This document shows positions 13,121-31,000 of a DNA stretch of 64,000 nt, in pieces; position 1 is the first letter of the stretch; each line of letters starts with the position of its first letter. The DNA is from Paramecium pentaurelia. Lineage: Eukaryota; Ciliophora; Oligohymenophorea; Peniculida; Parameciidae. Position numbers and translations under genes: made by a program. The stretch spans positions 503,764-567,763 of the forward strand of contig CAJJDO010000004.1 in assembly GCA_905183005.1 (NCBI GenBank), read 5' to 3'. Below the pieces are notes generated by a model that ran no database searches, had not been told where the DNA came from, and worked only from the letters and a program-made list of their open reading frames with translations.

Positions 13121-13227
13121 TAAAATAAAGTGAATTTATTAACAAAAATAAATAAACAAGTAATTTTCATCTTCTTTTATTCAATTCAGCTCCTAATAAT
13201 TTTATTTAATCTCTTAATTGCAAATTT

Positions 13228-17500
<4,273 letters not shown>

Positions 17501-17701
17501 AATATTAAAAAGAAATAAAATTAATAATTTGTTATGTTCTAGATGTCTTAAAGAAATACAGTATAAATATTAAGATTATTAATAATATGATTCTTTTGTA
17601 TATGATAATTTATCTAACAATCATTTGGATATTAAATATCTATTTTATTGAATTAAAATAAAACACTGTTATTTTAACATAATAAATAAATTTTATCAAT
17701 A
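17501..17701. promoter_or_regulatory. Divergent promoter region
   Basis: 201 bp separate the starts of the coiled-coil gene (minus) and the SF-assemblin-like gene (plus). This span must carry both promoters. No recognisable element beyond AT-rich runs. Confidence 0.4.
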
Positions 17702-18490
17702 ATGCTGTTGCAATAATCAAGAAAGAGTGTGGCACAACCTTAATAATAAACAGCTTCATCTCATACTATAAAGATGATTTCTGAAAAATGGAGAAGAATA
17801 TCTTCAGAAGTTGATAATCAAAAAGCCAGCAGACTCTAGTAACTACAAGAAAAAATTAAATAGATTGAAAAATAAGCATTAACTGTTAATAATAATCAAA
17901 TCAAATAATTATAAGATTCAATAAATACTCTCAACTAAAATGTTTAAGATCATTTGACTTAAGATTATAATCACAAAACATAAAAAACTTATGAAAATAC
18001 AAATAATTCTTTAGAAAAGAGTCTACAACAATAAAATTAATAATCATAGGATATGGAGAAGAGGTTAACTCATCTACTTGATTGGAGTAATCTTTAAGAC
18101 TAGTTGTCAAGAAATGAATCACAATATGATTTTAGTCTTCAAAACAAATTATAATTGATTGCTGATTCAGTTAATTAGATTGAAGACATTCTAGAAAGTG
18201 AAAGAGAACAAAGGTAAATATATATTATTAATAATAGAATGTAATCCTTTGAGTAAATAGAAGGTGAATTAGAACAAAATCTTTTTTAACTTAAAAATTA
18301 TATTTCTTAAGAATCTAGTCTAAGGAGATAAAAGGAAAATAAAATATTTGATATGATAAATGATGTGCATTAGAATTTATCATATATGTTGTAAGATGAA
18401 AAGAAGGAAAGACAAATTATGACAAACAATTTGATGCAATTAATGGATGATGCATGTCTTAGAATTGATAGAAGTCTAAGTTCATTTTGA
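17702..18490 (+). CDS. SF-assemblin / striated-fibre-assemblin-like protein
   Basis: Exons 17702-18213 and 18238-18490 (24-nt intron) encode 254 aa. The protein is almost entirely one segmented alpha-helix with short heptads, a Ser/Gln-rich N-terminal head and the repeated ESEREQR / EQIEGELEQNL / DEKKERQIMTNNLMQLMDD pattern that marks SF-assemblins and beta-giardins. The length matches the family (about 250-300 aa). These proteins polymerise into 2-nm filaments of striated rootlets, in ciliates the kinetodesmal fibres attached to basal bodies. Assignment rests on pattern and length. Another short coiled-coil protein cannot be excluded. Confidence 0.65.
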
Positions 18491-19310
18491 TAATTTTATA
18501 TTTTAATTAATACCATATTCTCTAGATTCTTAAATGACATAGATAACATAACAATAGAAACAATATGCATCACTTCTCTATTTCATATAATATATGAGTG
18601 TTAATTGTAAAATATTTAATAAAAGTATTATTTATTCCCTCAATTCACAATCAATCTAATTTTTAATAATTCAGAACATATGATCAAATAATTAAATTAG
18701 AAGGACAATCTAATTGTAGAATCATATTACTAATATATCAGATCTAATAAGATTTATATTGCAGTAAAACTATTTGAAAGTTTTAAAAGAGATTAAGACG
18801 CACTTCCAGAATTTCATAGAAATTATATTTAATTTAGATGATTGAAGATGTTGACAATTACTATCTTTATACAATACTTTTACAAATAATAAACTAAATA
18901 AACTATCAAAAAAGATAAAATTATTGAAAATAACTTTAAGAATGGTCATTTTATAGTTATCTCAAAATTTAAAAGTAAAGATCAAAATGAATAATTTTAT
19001 TATATAATTTAACAAAAAACTATTCAAAAATTATTGCACAGTTTGAAATGAATTATTAATTAAACAAATCTATTTATTGCAAAATTAAGAACGTTAATCC
19101 AATTATATATAGAAAATAAGCAAATAGTTACTTCAGATGATTCAAATTTGACTTAATTATCAATCTATTTATTCAAAGTCTAAATGTTAAACATATTTTA
19201 TGGAAAAATAAGATGACACTTAAAATTAAATTTTAATTAGTTAGCAAATATTAAATAATTTATATTATTAATAAATGTGTTATTATTATTAATAATATTA
19301 ATTAATTTAC
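18491..19310. other. Intergenic, no confident gene
   Basis: A plus-strand frame from ATG 18680 to TGA 19214 is interrupted by in-frame TGAs at 18839 and 19049. Parts (for example KLFESFKRDQDALPEF) look mildly coding. Segments of 50-70 codons between TGAs are what chance gives in this genome, so this is not called a gene. A decayed gene is possible. Confidence 0.35.
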
Positions 19311-20065
19311 ATGCAATTTTATATTAATAAAAGCCAACAAGAAAAAAATTCAGTTGCCTAGTAATCCTTCAAAAGATTAACTAATGATCTTCTTGATGAA
19401 AAGCTTTAAGATTTAAATGATAATACTTGTTAGATTTAGATGAATTAGAATGGTGACAAATTGTATTTATAAATATCTCCAAAAATCGGCTCGTTTATTT
19501 ATAACAATTACTAAGTATTTTAAACTTTAGTATTTTAGTTTTAACTAGATTTCAGAATTAATTACCCCTATAGTCCTCCTTTAATTTAAGTAGAGTCGAA
19601 TATCCCACATCCTAATATTGATTTAAAAAATCATTAACTTTATGTAAAATTTTTAGATCCAAATGTTTGGAAGCCAGTATATGGGTACTTTTATATATCT
19701 AAAACAGGCTATATGATATCATCTAAGCTATAAAATAAACTATCTTATATATCGATTACACTTATATTCCTAATGATATACAATGTATCAAAAGTGCATA
19801 AAGAATGGGTTAATAGGATCATAGTACTGATGAAGAAGAATCAGAAGATAAAGGTTTTGAATTAAGTGAAAACTTTAAAAGAAATTTTGAATTACCAACT
19901 CTCTCAAGAATTAGTGTGGAAAATGAATAATCAGATGATACAGAAGAAGAGAACTAAGATGATCCTTCAGAAAGATCTAGTCAAGAGCCAGCAATAATTA
20001 ATTTAACTAAAAATACTAGACACTCTTTAGATGATAATAATACATTACCTAAACCAAAAAAGTGA
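19311..20065 (+). CDS. Ubiquitin-conjugating-enzyme-fold protein lacking the catalytic cysteine (UEV-like)
   Basis: Exons 19311-19684 and 19708-20065 (23-nt intron) give 243 aa. Residues about 60-160 follow the E2 core: a hydrophobic strand pair, then FRINYPYSPPLI (the YPxxPP motif) and SNIPHPNID (the HPN motif). In active E2s the next strand carries the catalytic Cys about 8-10 residues after HPN. Here that strand reads QLYVKFLDPNVWKPVYG with no Cys. The WxP element and the following helix (LYDIIQAIKQTI) are kept. The fold is therefore probably intact but unable to form a ubiquitin thioester, like UEV or FTS/AKTIP-type proteins. The last 80 residues form a Glu/Ser/Asp-rich disordered tail. 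Partner and process are unknown. Confidence 0.7.
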
Positions 20066-20751
20066 TTTTTCATCCATTATTACTTATATTTTGTAATCTA
20101 ATTAATTATATTTGATAATCTTGAATATTTCAAATTGATCATAAATTATCTTATGAATTTATATAGTAATATTTCACTTTATATTTGACTAGATAGAATA
20201 ATTGAATATAATTTCCATATAAATAGCTAATTCATTGAATCCATATTTTTATATTAATATTAAGAATAACATAAAAAGTATTATTATATTCATTTTGCTT
20301 TTTTAAAAATATCACTCATCCTTGAGATAAATTAAAATTTATTTTTAGGATTTTTAATTATTGTCACCTTAAGTTTAAGTTATCATAACATAATTAATAA
20401 AAATAGATAATCTGCATATTCAAAGTAACCATCTACATTTAATGACTTTATTGCATAGTTTTCAAATTTCTAAATGTTATCTCTCTGTGAAATCTGTTCC
20501 TTTAAATTATATCAGAAAATTTAAGTTAAAGCTAATAAGCTAAAAAGTTTAATAGGATAATCTTAAAATAATCGCAAATCATTTATTTGTTTATCAAAAT
20601 TTTGTTTAAAATATTCTAAATATTTCTTTAAAATATCCATAAGAAGTTCTTTATATTTTATTTAATACATTGTGTTCATCTTATTTAGTGTTTACAATCA
20701 TTCTTATTTTTAATCTTTTATAATTTAATCAATACACATTAATTTTTATTA
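20066..20751. other. Intergenic, no confident gene
   Basis: On the minus strand a 99-codon frame (20383-20679) has one internal in-frame TGA at 20512-20514 and no GT-AG intron that removes it. Further minus-strand fragments lie down to about 20090. They may be remnants of a decayed gene. The plus strand near 20700-20751 is the likely promoter of the next gene. Confidence 0.35.
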
Positions 20752-22171
20752 ATGTTATTTTTCTTATCAGTCACAATAATAAATTGCTTACAATTGAAAC
20801 TCTAACCATTTAATTATTAGAAAGGAGATTTAATTGATACAGCATATTCAGTAAATTAGATAAATATAAATATTAGGTTTCCTTACAAATTGCTGGTTCA
20901 AACTATTAAATGGTAATTGATAATATTAATTCTTATTCATGGATATATTCTAAAAACCCAACCAATAACAATTAATGTATCAATTGTCCATCAGCTGTCT
21001 AATAATTTGATTGTAAAGAAACTGATGGTTGTGTAAAGGTTTAGAATTCTGAACCAATTACATTATAAAACTCAAATAAATGCATCTTATCTACAAATGT
21101 AAGCTAATTTACTATAAAAAATAAGAATATTATGTTAGATCGCCAGTCATTTGATAAATTTTAGATTTGCCTATCCTATGATATATCTAATCAGCAATAT
21201 AAATTAAATGGGGTTTTGAGTTTAACAAAATTAACAGAATCTCCAAATAAATCAAATTTATTTTATTAGTAAGTAAAATTTGAATTAGATTAGAACAACA
21301 CAGCTTATAATAAATTTACTAAATTTCAACAAGTGTAGGATAAGAAAGAATCTTCATAAGTGAATAAAGTAGCTATTAACTCCAAAAATAAATATCATAT
21401 TAAAATTAAGCAGAAGATCAATGGAAATTATAATATTAATTATCATATAAAGATATTTAATTTCTTAAGAAAGAAGATAATTAATTTATTACTTTTGATT
21501 TAACAACTAAATATAACTATTTTACATAAGATATTATTAAAAAGATAATAACTTAAATAAAAAACTATTAAAGTTTGGTAAATTATTCTATTAATTTTTA
21601 GTTTTGCTCTATAGAAAATAAGAGATTAATGTGTCTATGTCCAAAACCAGAATTTATTGATAAGATACCAAAAATTAAAATTGCATTCAATGGATTACCT
21701 AATACTTTTACTCTGCCCTTAAATCCAAAATATTTATAGACCGAATAAAAATGTGAATTAGACGTATTCCAACATAACCAATATTCAATTTTAGGAAATT
21801 AATTCTTTCAGTAAATATGTGGTATTATTTATTTAGATAAAATGGAGCAATATTTAATTCAAAAGAAAACACAATTATGATAGGATAATCCAATTAAGAT
21901 ACTGAGGATAGCTTTTCATTTCCCAATAATTCTATATATTGTTTATTAGCAGGCTTCTTAATATTGTTTGGTTTATTATCTTTAATATTAATACTCAGGT
22001 AATTATATTTATAAAATATAAAGTAAAATCTCCTAGGAGTAATTATCAAAACCAAAATATGAACAACCATAACCAAAACCTTTATATGTTGTGTCAAACA
22101 ATCAACAAATGTTTAAACCTTATAATCTTGAATTATCAACAAATTAAAAAATGATATATACAAGAAAATGA
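20752..22171 (+). CDS. Membrane-anchored aspartyl-protease homologue with altered catalytic motifs
   Basis: Five exons (introns 20851-20876, 21269-21288, 21811-21836 and 21999-22023, of 26, 20, 26 and 25 nt) give 440 aa. MLFFLSVTIINCLQ is a signal peptide. The pepsin fold is recognised from VSLQIAGSNYQMVIDN (first lobe), a Cys-rich loop, DQWKLQYQLSYKD, and YSILGNQFFQQNGAIF near the end (the ILGDxFL motif). The two DTG triads are changed. The first Asp (about residue 48) is followed by Asn-Ile. The second (about 234) lies in TFDLTTKYNYF with Leu-Thr. Loss of both Gly residues should abolish normal protease activity. A hydrophobic helix (CLLAGFLILFGLLSLILIL, about 373-391) and a Pro/Gln-rich cytosolic tail follow, so it is a type I membrane protein. 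Confidence 0.75.
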
Positions 22172-22215
22172 ATTATTATATGATTATTTGCCAGTTAATA
22201 ATAGAAATATTTTAA

Positions 22216-23186
22216 TATTAATAATAAATGATATAATTTATTGAATCATAATGGTTTTTTAGCTATCAAAGATAATGCTTCAACTGTAAATGGTAGATTT
22301 AGATTCAATCTATTTTATACTTCTGATTTATATAATGAATAGAATTAATCAACTTATTCTTTTGAAGCTTTATCTAAAATTTCTCTAAATTATGGAAAAA
22401 TATAATTATCATCTATATCAAATAAATCAAATGGAATTGTTTAATTCCAACATACTATAATTATTAATATATATTACCAATCTCTTTAAAACCATGTTTA
22501 TATAAGAAATTTATTAATCCTTCTCGATTTTCTAATTCAGTTGGTTTATATGCTGCGTTTGGTATTAAACCAGCTTAGATAAAGCATTTTTATAACGATA
22601 ACATTGGAACATTACCTAAGACTACAGGAATCACAATTCCTATTTTCCCTCCAGGTTTCAATACTCTAAAAGCTTCCTACAAAGCTTAATCTTTATTAGC
22701 CACTAATTGTAATACTAAATTTGAAATATAGATATCAAATTAATTATCGTTCAATTATGGTAATGATTATACATCTCCTTAAAAGACTTTATATTTGTTT
22801 TATTCCAATAATGGACTATCTATAAAATTTGAACATCAAAATTACTTAAATCAACATTTTCAATCTCTTAATCGCTGATATCTTCAATTTAGCTGTTTAG
22901 AGGATTATTAAAGTATTTAATCATTCTTGCTGCGGCTATTTTTGTCATTTCAAGAGAAAAGTCAAATGCTGTTAACCTACAGTCCTTTTTTCTTTACTGT
23001 AAAATATATTAATGTAAATGGCCTCCTGCACAACCAGCATCTAGAATTCTTATTTATTTTAATAGTTTACTCATCTGCTTCATTCACTCTCAACATGTTT
23101 AACAAAGAAAATTGAAATCCTGCTGGATTTTTTTCGATATTATGATAACTCTTACTATAGGCATCCCAAATTTTAGGTTGATTCAT
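22216..23186 (-). repeat. Inverted duplication, left arm (methyltransferase copy 1)
   Basis: Pairs in inverted orientation with 28605-29574. The last about 260 bp of coding sequence and 30 bp past the stop appear identical, while the N-terminal parts have diverged. Confidence 0.85.
22246..23186 (-). CDS. Class I SAM-dependent methyltransferase, copy 1
   Basis: Start ATG at 23184-23186, stop at 22246-22248. Introns at 23049-23070 (22 nt), 22820-22845 (26 nt) and 22455-22477 (23 nt) give 289 aa. Motif I is ILDAGCAGGHLHQYI. An acidic post-I region with FDFSLEMTKIAA, QFDIYISNLVLQLV and LKPGGKIGIVIP complete a methyltransferase-11/UbiE-like Rossmann fold. The substrate is unknown. Compared with copy 2 (28605-29544), the stretch just before motif I is 2 nt shorter and would be out of frame. 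Treating it as a 22-nt GT...AG intron restores the frame at the cost of 8 residues (QQLWNNIR in the paralogue). The last two introns are shared by both copies in position and sequence. Confidence 0.8.
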
Positions 23187-23528
23187 TAATAGTTAAAGAT
23201 ATTAAATAAAAATAACAAAATACTTATATAAAAATAATGAATCCGCTTAAATTATTTTGTTATTAATTTAATTTTTCGTAAAATAATGTAATTATTAATG
23301 AAGAATAAAACAAATTATGATTTCTTAATACAAATATGATTATTATGAATTCATAAAAATACTGTATAAATCTCTTATTTTTTATAATAGAATATCTAAA
23401 AATTTGTGAAATGGAATTGAATATTTTAATTAAATATACATTTTTGCTATAACAAAAATAACTGAATTTTTCATAAAAGAGATATGAATTCAAATTTGAT
23501 AATTATATAATTTTAAATATAATTTTTC
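23187..23528. promoter_or_regulatory. Divergent intergenic region
   Basis: 342 bp between the divergent methyltransferase copy 1 and the protein kinase. A minus-strand open stretch within it uses only AT-rich codons and no Gln TAA/TAG, unlike real genes here, and is not called. No specific motif is seen. Confidence 0.4.
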
Positions 23529-25511
<1,983 letters not shown>

Positions 25512-25823
25512 TATATATATAGTTTCTCATAATTTAAGTTTATCACAATAAAATTAATGCAATATTTTTTTACTGATTCTTAAATTTTGAAGTTGTAAAT
25601 TGCTTATTAATATATCCTAAATTGTATAAATCAATTGAATTCTATAAAAGGATATAATTGACTTTAATCTATGAACATTATTATCTAATTCACTTGATTA
25701 AGAAATAAAAATTATGAAATGGAATTGTGCATCAAAATAATTAATACAGAAATGTATTGATATGTAATATAAATAACAATACAGCCACACATTCTAATGT
25801 ACATTAAATTAATTAAATTAAAA
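25512..25823. other. Intergenic
   Basis: 312 bp of AT-rich sequence between two plus-strand genes. No gene or clear signal. Confidence 0.6.
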
Positions 25824-27855
25824 ATGTTAAAGCATGCCTTAAGAGTGATGTAAGTCTTTAGACCTAAATTATTGCATTGTACACCTCTTTAGACATTGGC
25901 AATAAGAGGACCTCTTTTTACTAACATTCCTGTTAGCTATTTCTGCACATCCTTGCCAAAACACAAGAAATTAGCAATGCCTGCACTGTATTTAAGATGT
26001 AATACAATTATAGATCACCAACTATGGAGGCAGGAAATATTTAGAAGTACTTAAAGAAAGTAGGTGATCCAATTACAGCAGGTGATGTACTTTGTGAGGT
26101 TGAGACTGATAAAGCAACAGTGGGATTTGAAATGCAAGATGAGGGATTCTTAGCTCAAATCCTTGTCCCTGAAGGTAAATAATATTAAATAAAATAATTT
26201 AGGCTCAAAGGGAGTCAAAGTTGGATAATTAGTTGCAGTAATTGTTCCAAAGTAGTCAGATGTGGCATCATTTGCTAATTTCAAAGATTCGCCAACTAAA
26301 TAACCTGAGTAAAGTTAAGCAGCTTCAAAACCAGCATCTCAACCCTAATAAACTCCAACACCTTAACAAGCACCTTCTAGAGCTACAGGAGGTGCACTTC
26401 CAAAACATTCAAAATTAGGCCTTCCTGCTCTATCCCCAACAATGGAGAAAGGAAATTTAATGAAATGGCTTGTTAAAGAAGGAGATAAAATAAGTCCTGG
26501 AGATGTGATTTGCGAAATTGAAACAGATAAGGCTTCTGTTGGTTTTGAAGTTCAAGAAGATGGTTACATTGCAAAATTAATGGTACCTGCTGGAACTAAA
26601 GATATCAAATTAGGAACTGTAATTTATAATTTAATTTTAGATATTGGCTATCTCAACTCCAAAGAAAGATAATGTATCTAGTTTTGTTAATTATACTCTT
26701 GAGGGTGCTACTGCAGCTGCTTAAACTATATAAGCACAACCAACATAATAATAAGAATAATAATAATAATAATCTTTAAATAATGATACACCAATATAAA
26801 CAGTTTCTTAATCTGGTTCAAGAATATTTGCTTCACCACTTGCTAAAGAATTTGCTAAAAAGAATAATGTTGCTTTAGAATATATAAGAGGTACTGGTAT
26901 AGACGGAAGTATTGTCAAAAAAGATGTTGAAAGATTTATTTAATCTGGATCAAAACCTGAAGTCTAAGTTTAATAATAATAAGCTGTTTCAACTCCTTAA
27001 TAATCATAATAAACTTAAACTTCTTCTTAAGAATAACCAATTTAACAAACAACTCCTCCTCCTGTTTAAGCTAAATAATAAACTAAACCAACAACTGCTA
27101 CAAAACCAGTTGCCATTGAAGGCAATCCATATGTTGACACAGAACTTACTAATATGAGATAAACAATTGCTGCTAGGTTGTTAGAATCAAAAACAACAAT
27201 CCCTCATTATTACTTAACAATGACAGTTACAATGGATAAAGTCTTAAAGTAAAACCTATTTCATTATTTAAAGAGTGCGAGAAGAATTGAATAAACTATA
27301 AAAAGTGAAAATTTCTGTCAATGATTTCATAATCAAGGCAAGTGCTTTGGCTTTGAAAGATATCCCATAAGCTAATTCATAATGGCATGGCACATATATT
27401 AGAAAATTTGCAAACGCTGATATTTCAATAGCTGTTGCCACTGATGCTGGTCTAATCACTCCTATTGTTTTCAACGCAGGTAGCAAAGGACTTGGTACAA
27501 TTGCTTCCACTGTTAAGGAATTAGCTGATAAGGCAAAAGCTAATAAACTTAAACCTTAAGAATTTATTGGTGGCACTTTTACCATTTCAAATTTAGGAAT
27601 GTTTGGAATTGATTAATTTATTGCTGTTATTAATCCACCTTAATCAGCAATTTTAGCAGTTGGAAAAACAAGTAAAAGGTTTGTTCCTGATGAAAATGGT
27701 TAACCAAAGTAATATATAAAATAATTTTAAGGGTTGAAAACTAAATGGATGTTACATTATCATGTGATCATAGAGTAGTTGATGGAGCTGTTGGAGCATA
27801 ATGGTTACAAAGATTTAAATTTTATATTGAAGACCCTAATACATTATTGTTATGA
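25824..27855 (+). CDS. DLAT: Pyruvate dehydrogenase E2, dihydrolipoyllysine acetyltransferase, mitochondrial
   Basis: Six exons; introns 25988-26013, 26175-26202, 26619-26640, 27249-27273 and 27709-27731 (26, 28, 22, 25 and 23 nt); 635 aa. It transfers acetyl groups from lipoyl-lysine to CoA in the mitochondrial PDH complex. The basic N-terminus ([18 protein letters not shown]) fits a targeting peptide. Two lipoyl domains carry [10 protein letters not shown] (Lys about 86) and [10 protein letters not shown] (Lys about 218). A subunit-binding domain follows at about 305-345 ([30 protein letters not shown]), after a Gln-rich linker. The acyltransferase domain ends with [14 protein letters not shown], whose His and Asp are the catalytic pair. 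[12 protein letters not shown] and INPPQSAILAVG are also typical. The architecture is complete. Confidence 0.97.
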
Positions 27856-28604
27856 GCTTTATTAGAATTTATAAATAAAAAATGTATTTATATAAGTTAA
27901 ATTGATATAATATCATCATATTTTTATTTAACTATGATTAATTGCTATATGAGGATTCAATTTCATTCATTCTCTACTTAACTATTTTCATCTAGGATTT
28001 TAAATAAATTATAAATGCAGTTATTCATAATTAAATAATAACTAATAAGGTTATTTTTTGATATTAAAAATGCTTTTAATTAATGTAAAAGATGTACTAA
28101 AATTCTTAAAATGTATTTTTATATACATTAATAAATAATTAAAATTAAAGGAATAAAATAATTTATCATCTCATACACATTTGTTGTAAATAAATAATAT
28201 TATTTTGGAATGTTTTTTTAATAAATATAAGTAGAAGCCTAAATTAAAAGTGCTTTCATAAAAATATAAGAGATTTCAAATGATTAGGATAAATAGGTGT
28301 AACTTGAGTTTTTTTTGATTTTGATTTTAAATTAAAAATTTATGAAATTTAGTGCTATTTTTATCAATGATTTCATTTAAATAAGAATTTAAATAGAGAT
28401 CACATATACTTTTTAATTTTTAAAGTTATTTATCAAAAAAATCGAAAATATTTATTAAGAATTCAGAAAATTCATTTCCTAATAATATAGTAATAAATTA
28501 ATGACGAAATTGAGTATTTGCAATGATTTCATCAAAAAATAATACGCATCAATCTAGTATTTTAAACGCAACAATTCAAACTTAAAATCTTAAAATTTTA
28601 ATTC
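27856..28604. other. Intergenic, no gene seen
   Basis: 749 bp between E2 and methyltransferase copy 2. AT-rich with many TGAs in all frames. Nothing supported. It is the least gene-like spacer of the first half and holds the 5' breakpoint of the inverted duplication's right arm. Confidence 0.55.
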
Positions 28605-29544
28605 ATGAATCACCACACATGGGATGCTTACAGCAAAAGTTATTTAAACATTTAGAAAAATCCTGCTACATTTTAACTCACTTTAATGAATATGTTGAGA
28701 TTTGAGCAAGCAGATGAGTAATAATTATGGAATAATATTAGAATTTTAGATGCAGGATGTGCAGGTGGACAACTACATTAATATATTTTACAGTAAAGGA
28801 AAAAGAATTGTAAATTGACTGCATGTGATTTTTCTATGGAAATGGTCAAGTTAGCATCTGCAAGAATGTTAAAATTTTTAAATAACCCACTTGATGGAGC
28901 AATATCAGAAATCAGTGCTTAAGAGATTGAAAATGTTGATTTAAGTAATTTTGATGTTCAAATTTTATAGATAGTCCATTATTCGAATAAAACAAATATA
29001 AAGTCTTTTAAGGAGATGTTTAATCATTACCTTAGTTGAATGATAATTAATTTGATATTTATATTTCAAATATGGTGATACATTTAGTAGAGAATAAAGA
29101 TCTAGCACTATAGGAGGCTTTTAGAGTATTAAAGCCTGGAGGGAAAATAGGAATTGTGATTCCAGTAGTTTCTGGGAATTTATTAATGTCAACATTAACT
29201 AAATGCTTTATATAAGCTGGTTTAATAAAAGATATGCCATTTAAACCAACCGATATTGAAACAAGGGAAGATATAATAAATTTCTTATATAAACATGGTT
29301 TTAAAGAGATTGGTAATATATATTAATAATTATAGTATGTTGGAATTAAACAATTCCATTTGATTTATTTGATATAGATGATAATTATATTTTTCCATAA
29401 TTTAGAGAAATTTTAGATAAAGCTTCAAAAGAATAAGTTGATTAATTCTATTCATTATATAAATCAGAAGTATAAAATAGATTGAATCTAAATCTACCAT
29501 TTACAGTTGAAGCATTATCTTTGATAGCTAAAAAACCATTATGA
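28605..29544 (+). CDS. Class I SAM-dependent methyltransferase, copy 2
   Basis: Exons 28605-28944, 28971-29312 and 29336-29544 (introns 26 and 23 nt) encode 296 aa. The start MNHHTWDAYSKSYL matches copy 1. Motif I ILDAGCAGGQLHQYI, FSMEMVKLAS, GDVQSLPQLND, QFDIYISNMVIHLV and LKPGGKIGIVIP define the SAM-binding fold. The C-terminal part (FDIDDNYIFPQFREIL to LIAKKPL) is identical to copy 1. Here the segment before motif I (DEQQLWNNIR) is read without an intron. It is the better preserved copy and the reference for judging copy 1. Confidence 0.85.
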
Positions 29545-29574
29545 TTCAATAAATTATATCATTTATTATTAATA
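28605..29574 (+). repeat. Inverted duplication, right arm (methyltransferase copy 2)
   Basis: Inverted partner of 22216-23186. Identity with the left arm continues 30 bp beyond the stop codon and then ends. Confidence 0.85.
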
Positions 29575-30243
29575 ATTTAGTTATCTTATTATAAGGATTA
29601 TAGAATCTTTCTTGATAAGTAAGAATTTTGTAATCAAACTATCTTTATACATAATATATTCTTAATAACATCTTATTATGATTATAAATCATAAAGGTTT
29701 GAATAATATAATGTAGATTTTGAAATAAGAATCAATTTAAAAATCTCTTAATATTCAACAATTTATTGAAATTTAAAATCAAATGATGTATTCCAAATTA
29801 ATTTTTTTTATTAAATAAAGTTGACTCTTTAAGCTACAGATAGGAAATTAAAAATTGTTTTTTTCTCTAAAATATAACCACCCAAATTCATTTAATCAAG
29901 AAATATAAAGACTTGTCTTATATCAGGTTATATTTGATTCTTATATAGTTTATATAAATTTTATCATAATAATAATTAAAATATATTATCAAATTCTTAA
30001 TATGGATACTATCTTTTTTTACACAACGATAAGCTTTAAATATAGTAATTTACTATATGAATAATAAAATTAGAATAAAAAAAAGAGTCTAATTAATAAA
30101 TGAGTTGATATATTAAATCATATTTATGTAATAAAAATGTCTAAGATTGAAATGCCTTAGAAAAATCTGCAACAAAGCTTAAAAATATTTTTTCTTTATT
30201 TTAAGACTATAAGGATTAGCGGGAATATCTAATAATTAAATTA
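29575..30243. other. Intergenic, no gene seen
   Basis: 669 bp without a supported gene. A 36-codon frame at about 30138-30249 overlaps the next gene's start and is too short to call. Confidence 0.5.
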
Positions 30244-31000
30244 ATGACCAAAAGAAAACCATAATTTGATATAGGAAAAGATGGAGATGACGAGGAAGTA
30301 TTACCAGTTGTTGGTGTTATTAATACTGCAGAAGAAATTCAGGAAAGAAAGTAAATTTACGTAAATATAAAAGAATTTTGAAGATCAAAGGACCAAAACA
30401 AAAAGAGAATAATCAAAATACAAAAATTGTTATAACTGCCCCACCACCATCATTTGAATAAGCAGGATCTGATTAAAAACTATCAACACCTCCTAAAAAG
30501 TTTTAACCAACGAATATATTTAATTCTCAACAAGAAAAATTGTTTTTCAATACATAGCCATTAAATAGTTTATAATTACCTTAGCAATAAAAAAATAATA
30601 TTGGATTGGTTAGTCCTATAATAGAATTTAAATCAATTCGAAAGAGTGATAAATCAATTACTTCTCCAAATTAGGAGACTAATAAAAAAGGTGAAATTTT
30701 TTAAGTAAATTTTATTATTAAGACATAGAATAAATTAAAAAAAATAAAAATAGGTGAAAAAGAGCATGAGAATAAAGACATAATATTAATTGTATAAAAA
30801 GTAGGAGAGAATCATAAAATTATAATTGAGTATGATTATTTTATTAATATAGACCTGATTTATTTGAAGGATTGATTGAGAAAGAAAAAACAAAGAAAGA
30901 GAATAATATTGTAAGATTAGAATGTAAAAAAGAAACAGATATACATGAATTAGAACTAGAATTTCTTAATGAAAAAGACTATGAATAATTTAATTTATGA
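30244..31000 (+). CDS. Nup50-like nucleoporin with C-terminal Ran-binding (RanBP1-type) domain
   Basis: Introns 30351-30373 and 30830-30852 (23 nt each) give 236 aa. A further 24-nt GT...AG segment (30705-30728) is a multiple of three and could also be spliced (228 aa). The N-terminus has a TKRKPQFD basic patch, an acidic run, then GVINTAEEIQERKILKIKGPK, resembling the N-terminal importin-binding motif of Nup50/Nup2. The middle is Pro/Ser/Gln-rich and disordered. The last 95 residues (KKGEIFQ..., GENHKIIIEPDLFEG, RLECKKETDIHELELEFL, DYEQFNL) follow the beta-strand order of a RanBP1 domain. In other eukaryotes Nup50 aids cargo release at the nuclear basket. Assignment is moderate. Confidence 0.5.

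Noticed and set aside
18680..19216. Plus-strand frame with two internal in-frame TGAs that looked like read-through or selenocysteine coding.
   Set aside because: With TGA as the only stop and this base composition, mean open length is about 60 codons, so segments of 53-70 codons are expected by chance. No conserved motif supports coding.
20383..20679. Minus-strand 99-codon frame with one internal TGA at 20512-20514, considered as a possible selenoprotein.
   Set aside because: No family match, no visible SECIS-like structure that I could establish, and length compatible with chance or a decayed gene.
23263..23493. Minus-strand open frame of 76 codons in the divergent promoter region.
   Set aside because: It contains no TAA/TAG Gln codons, is Phe/Ile/Tyr-rich AT noise, and would continue out of frame into the methyltransferase N-terminus.
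27268..27510. Minus-strand open frame opposite the PDH E2 catalytic domain.
   Set aside because: Antisense shadow of a highly conserved coding exon, without its own start context or composition.
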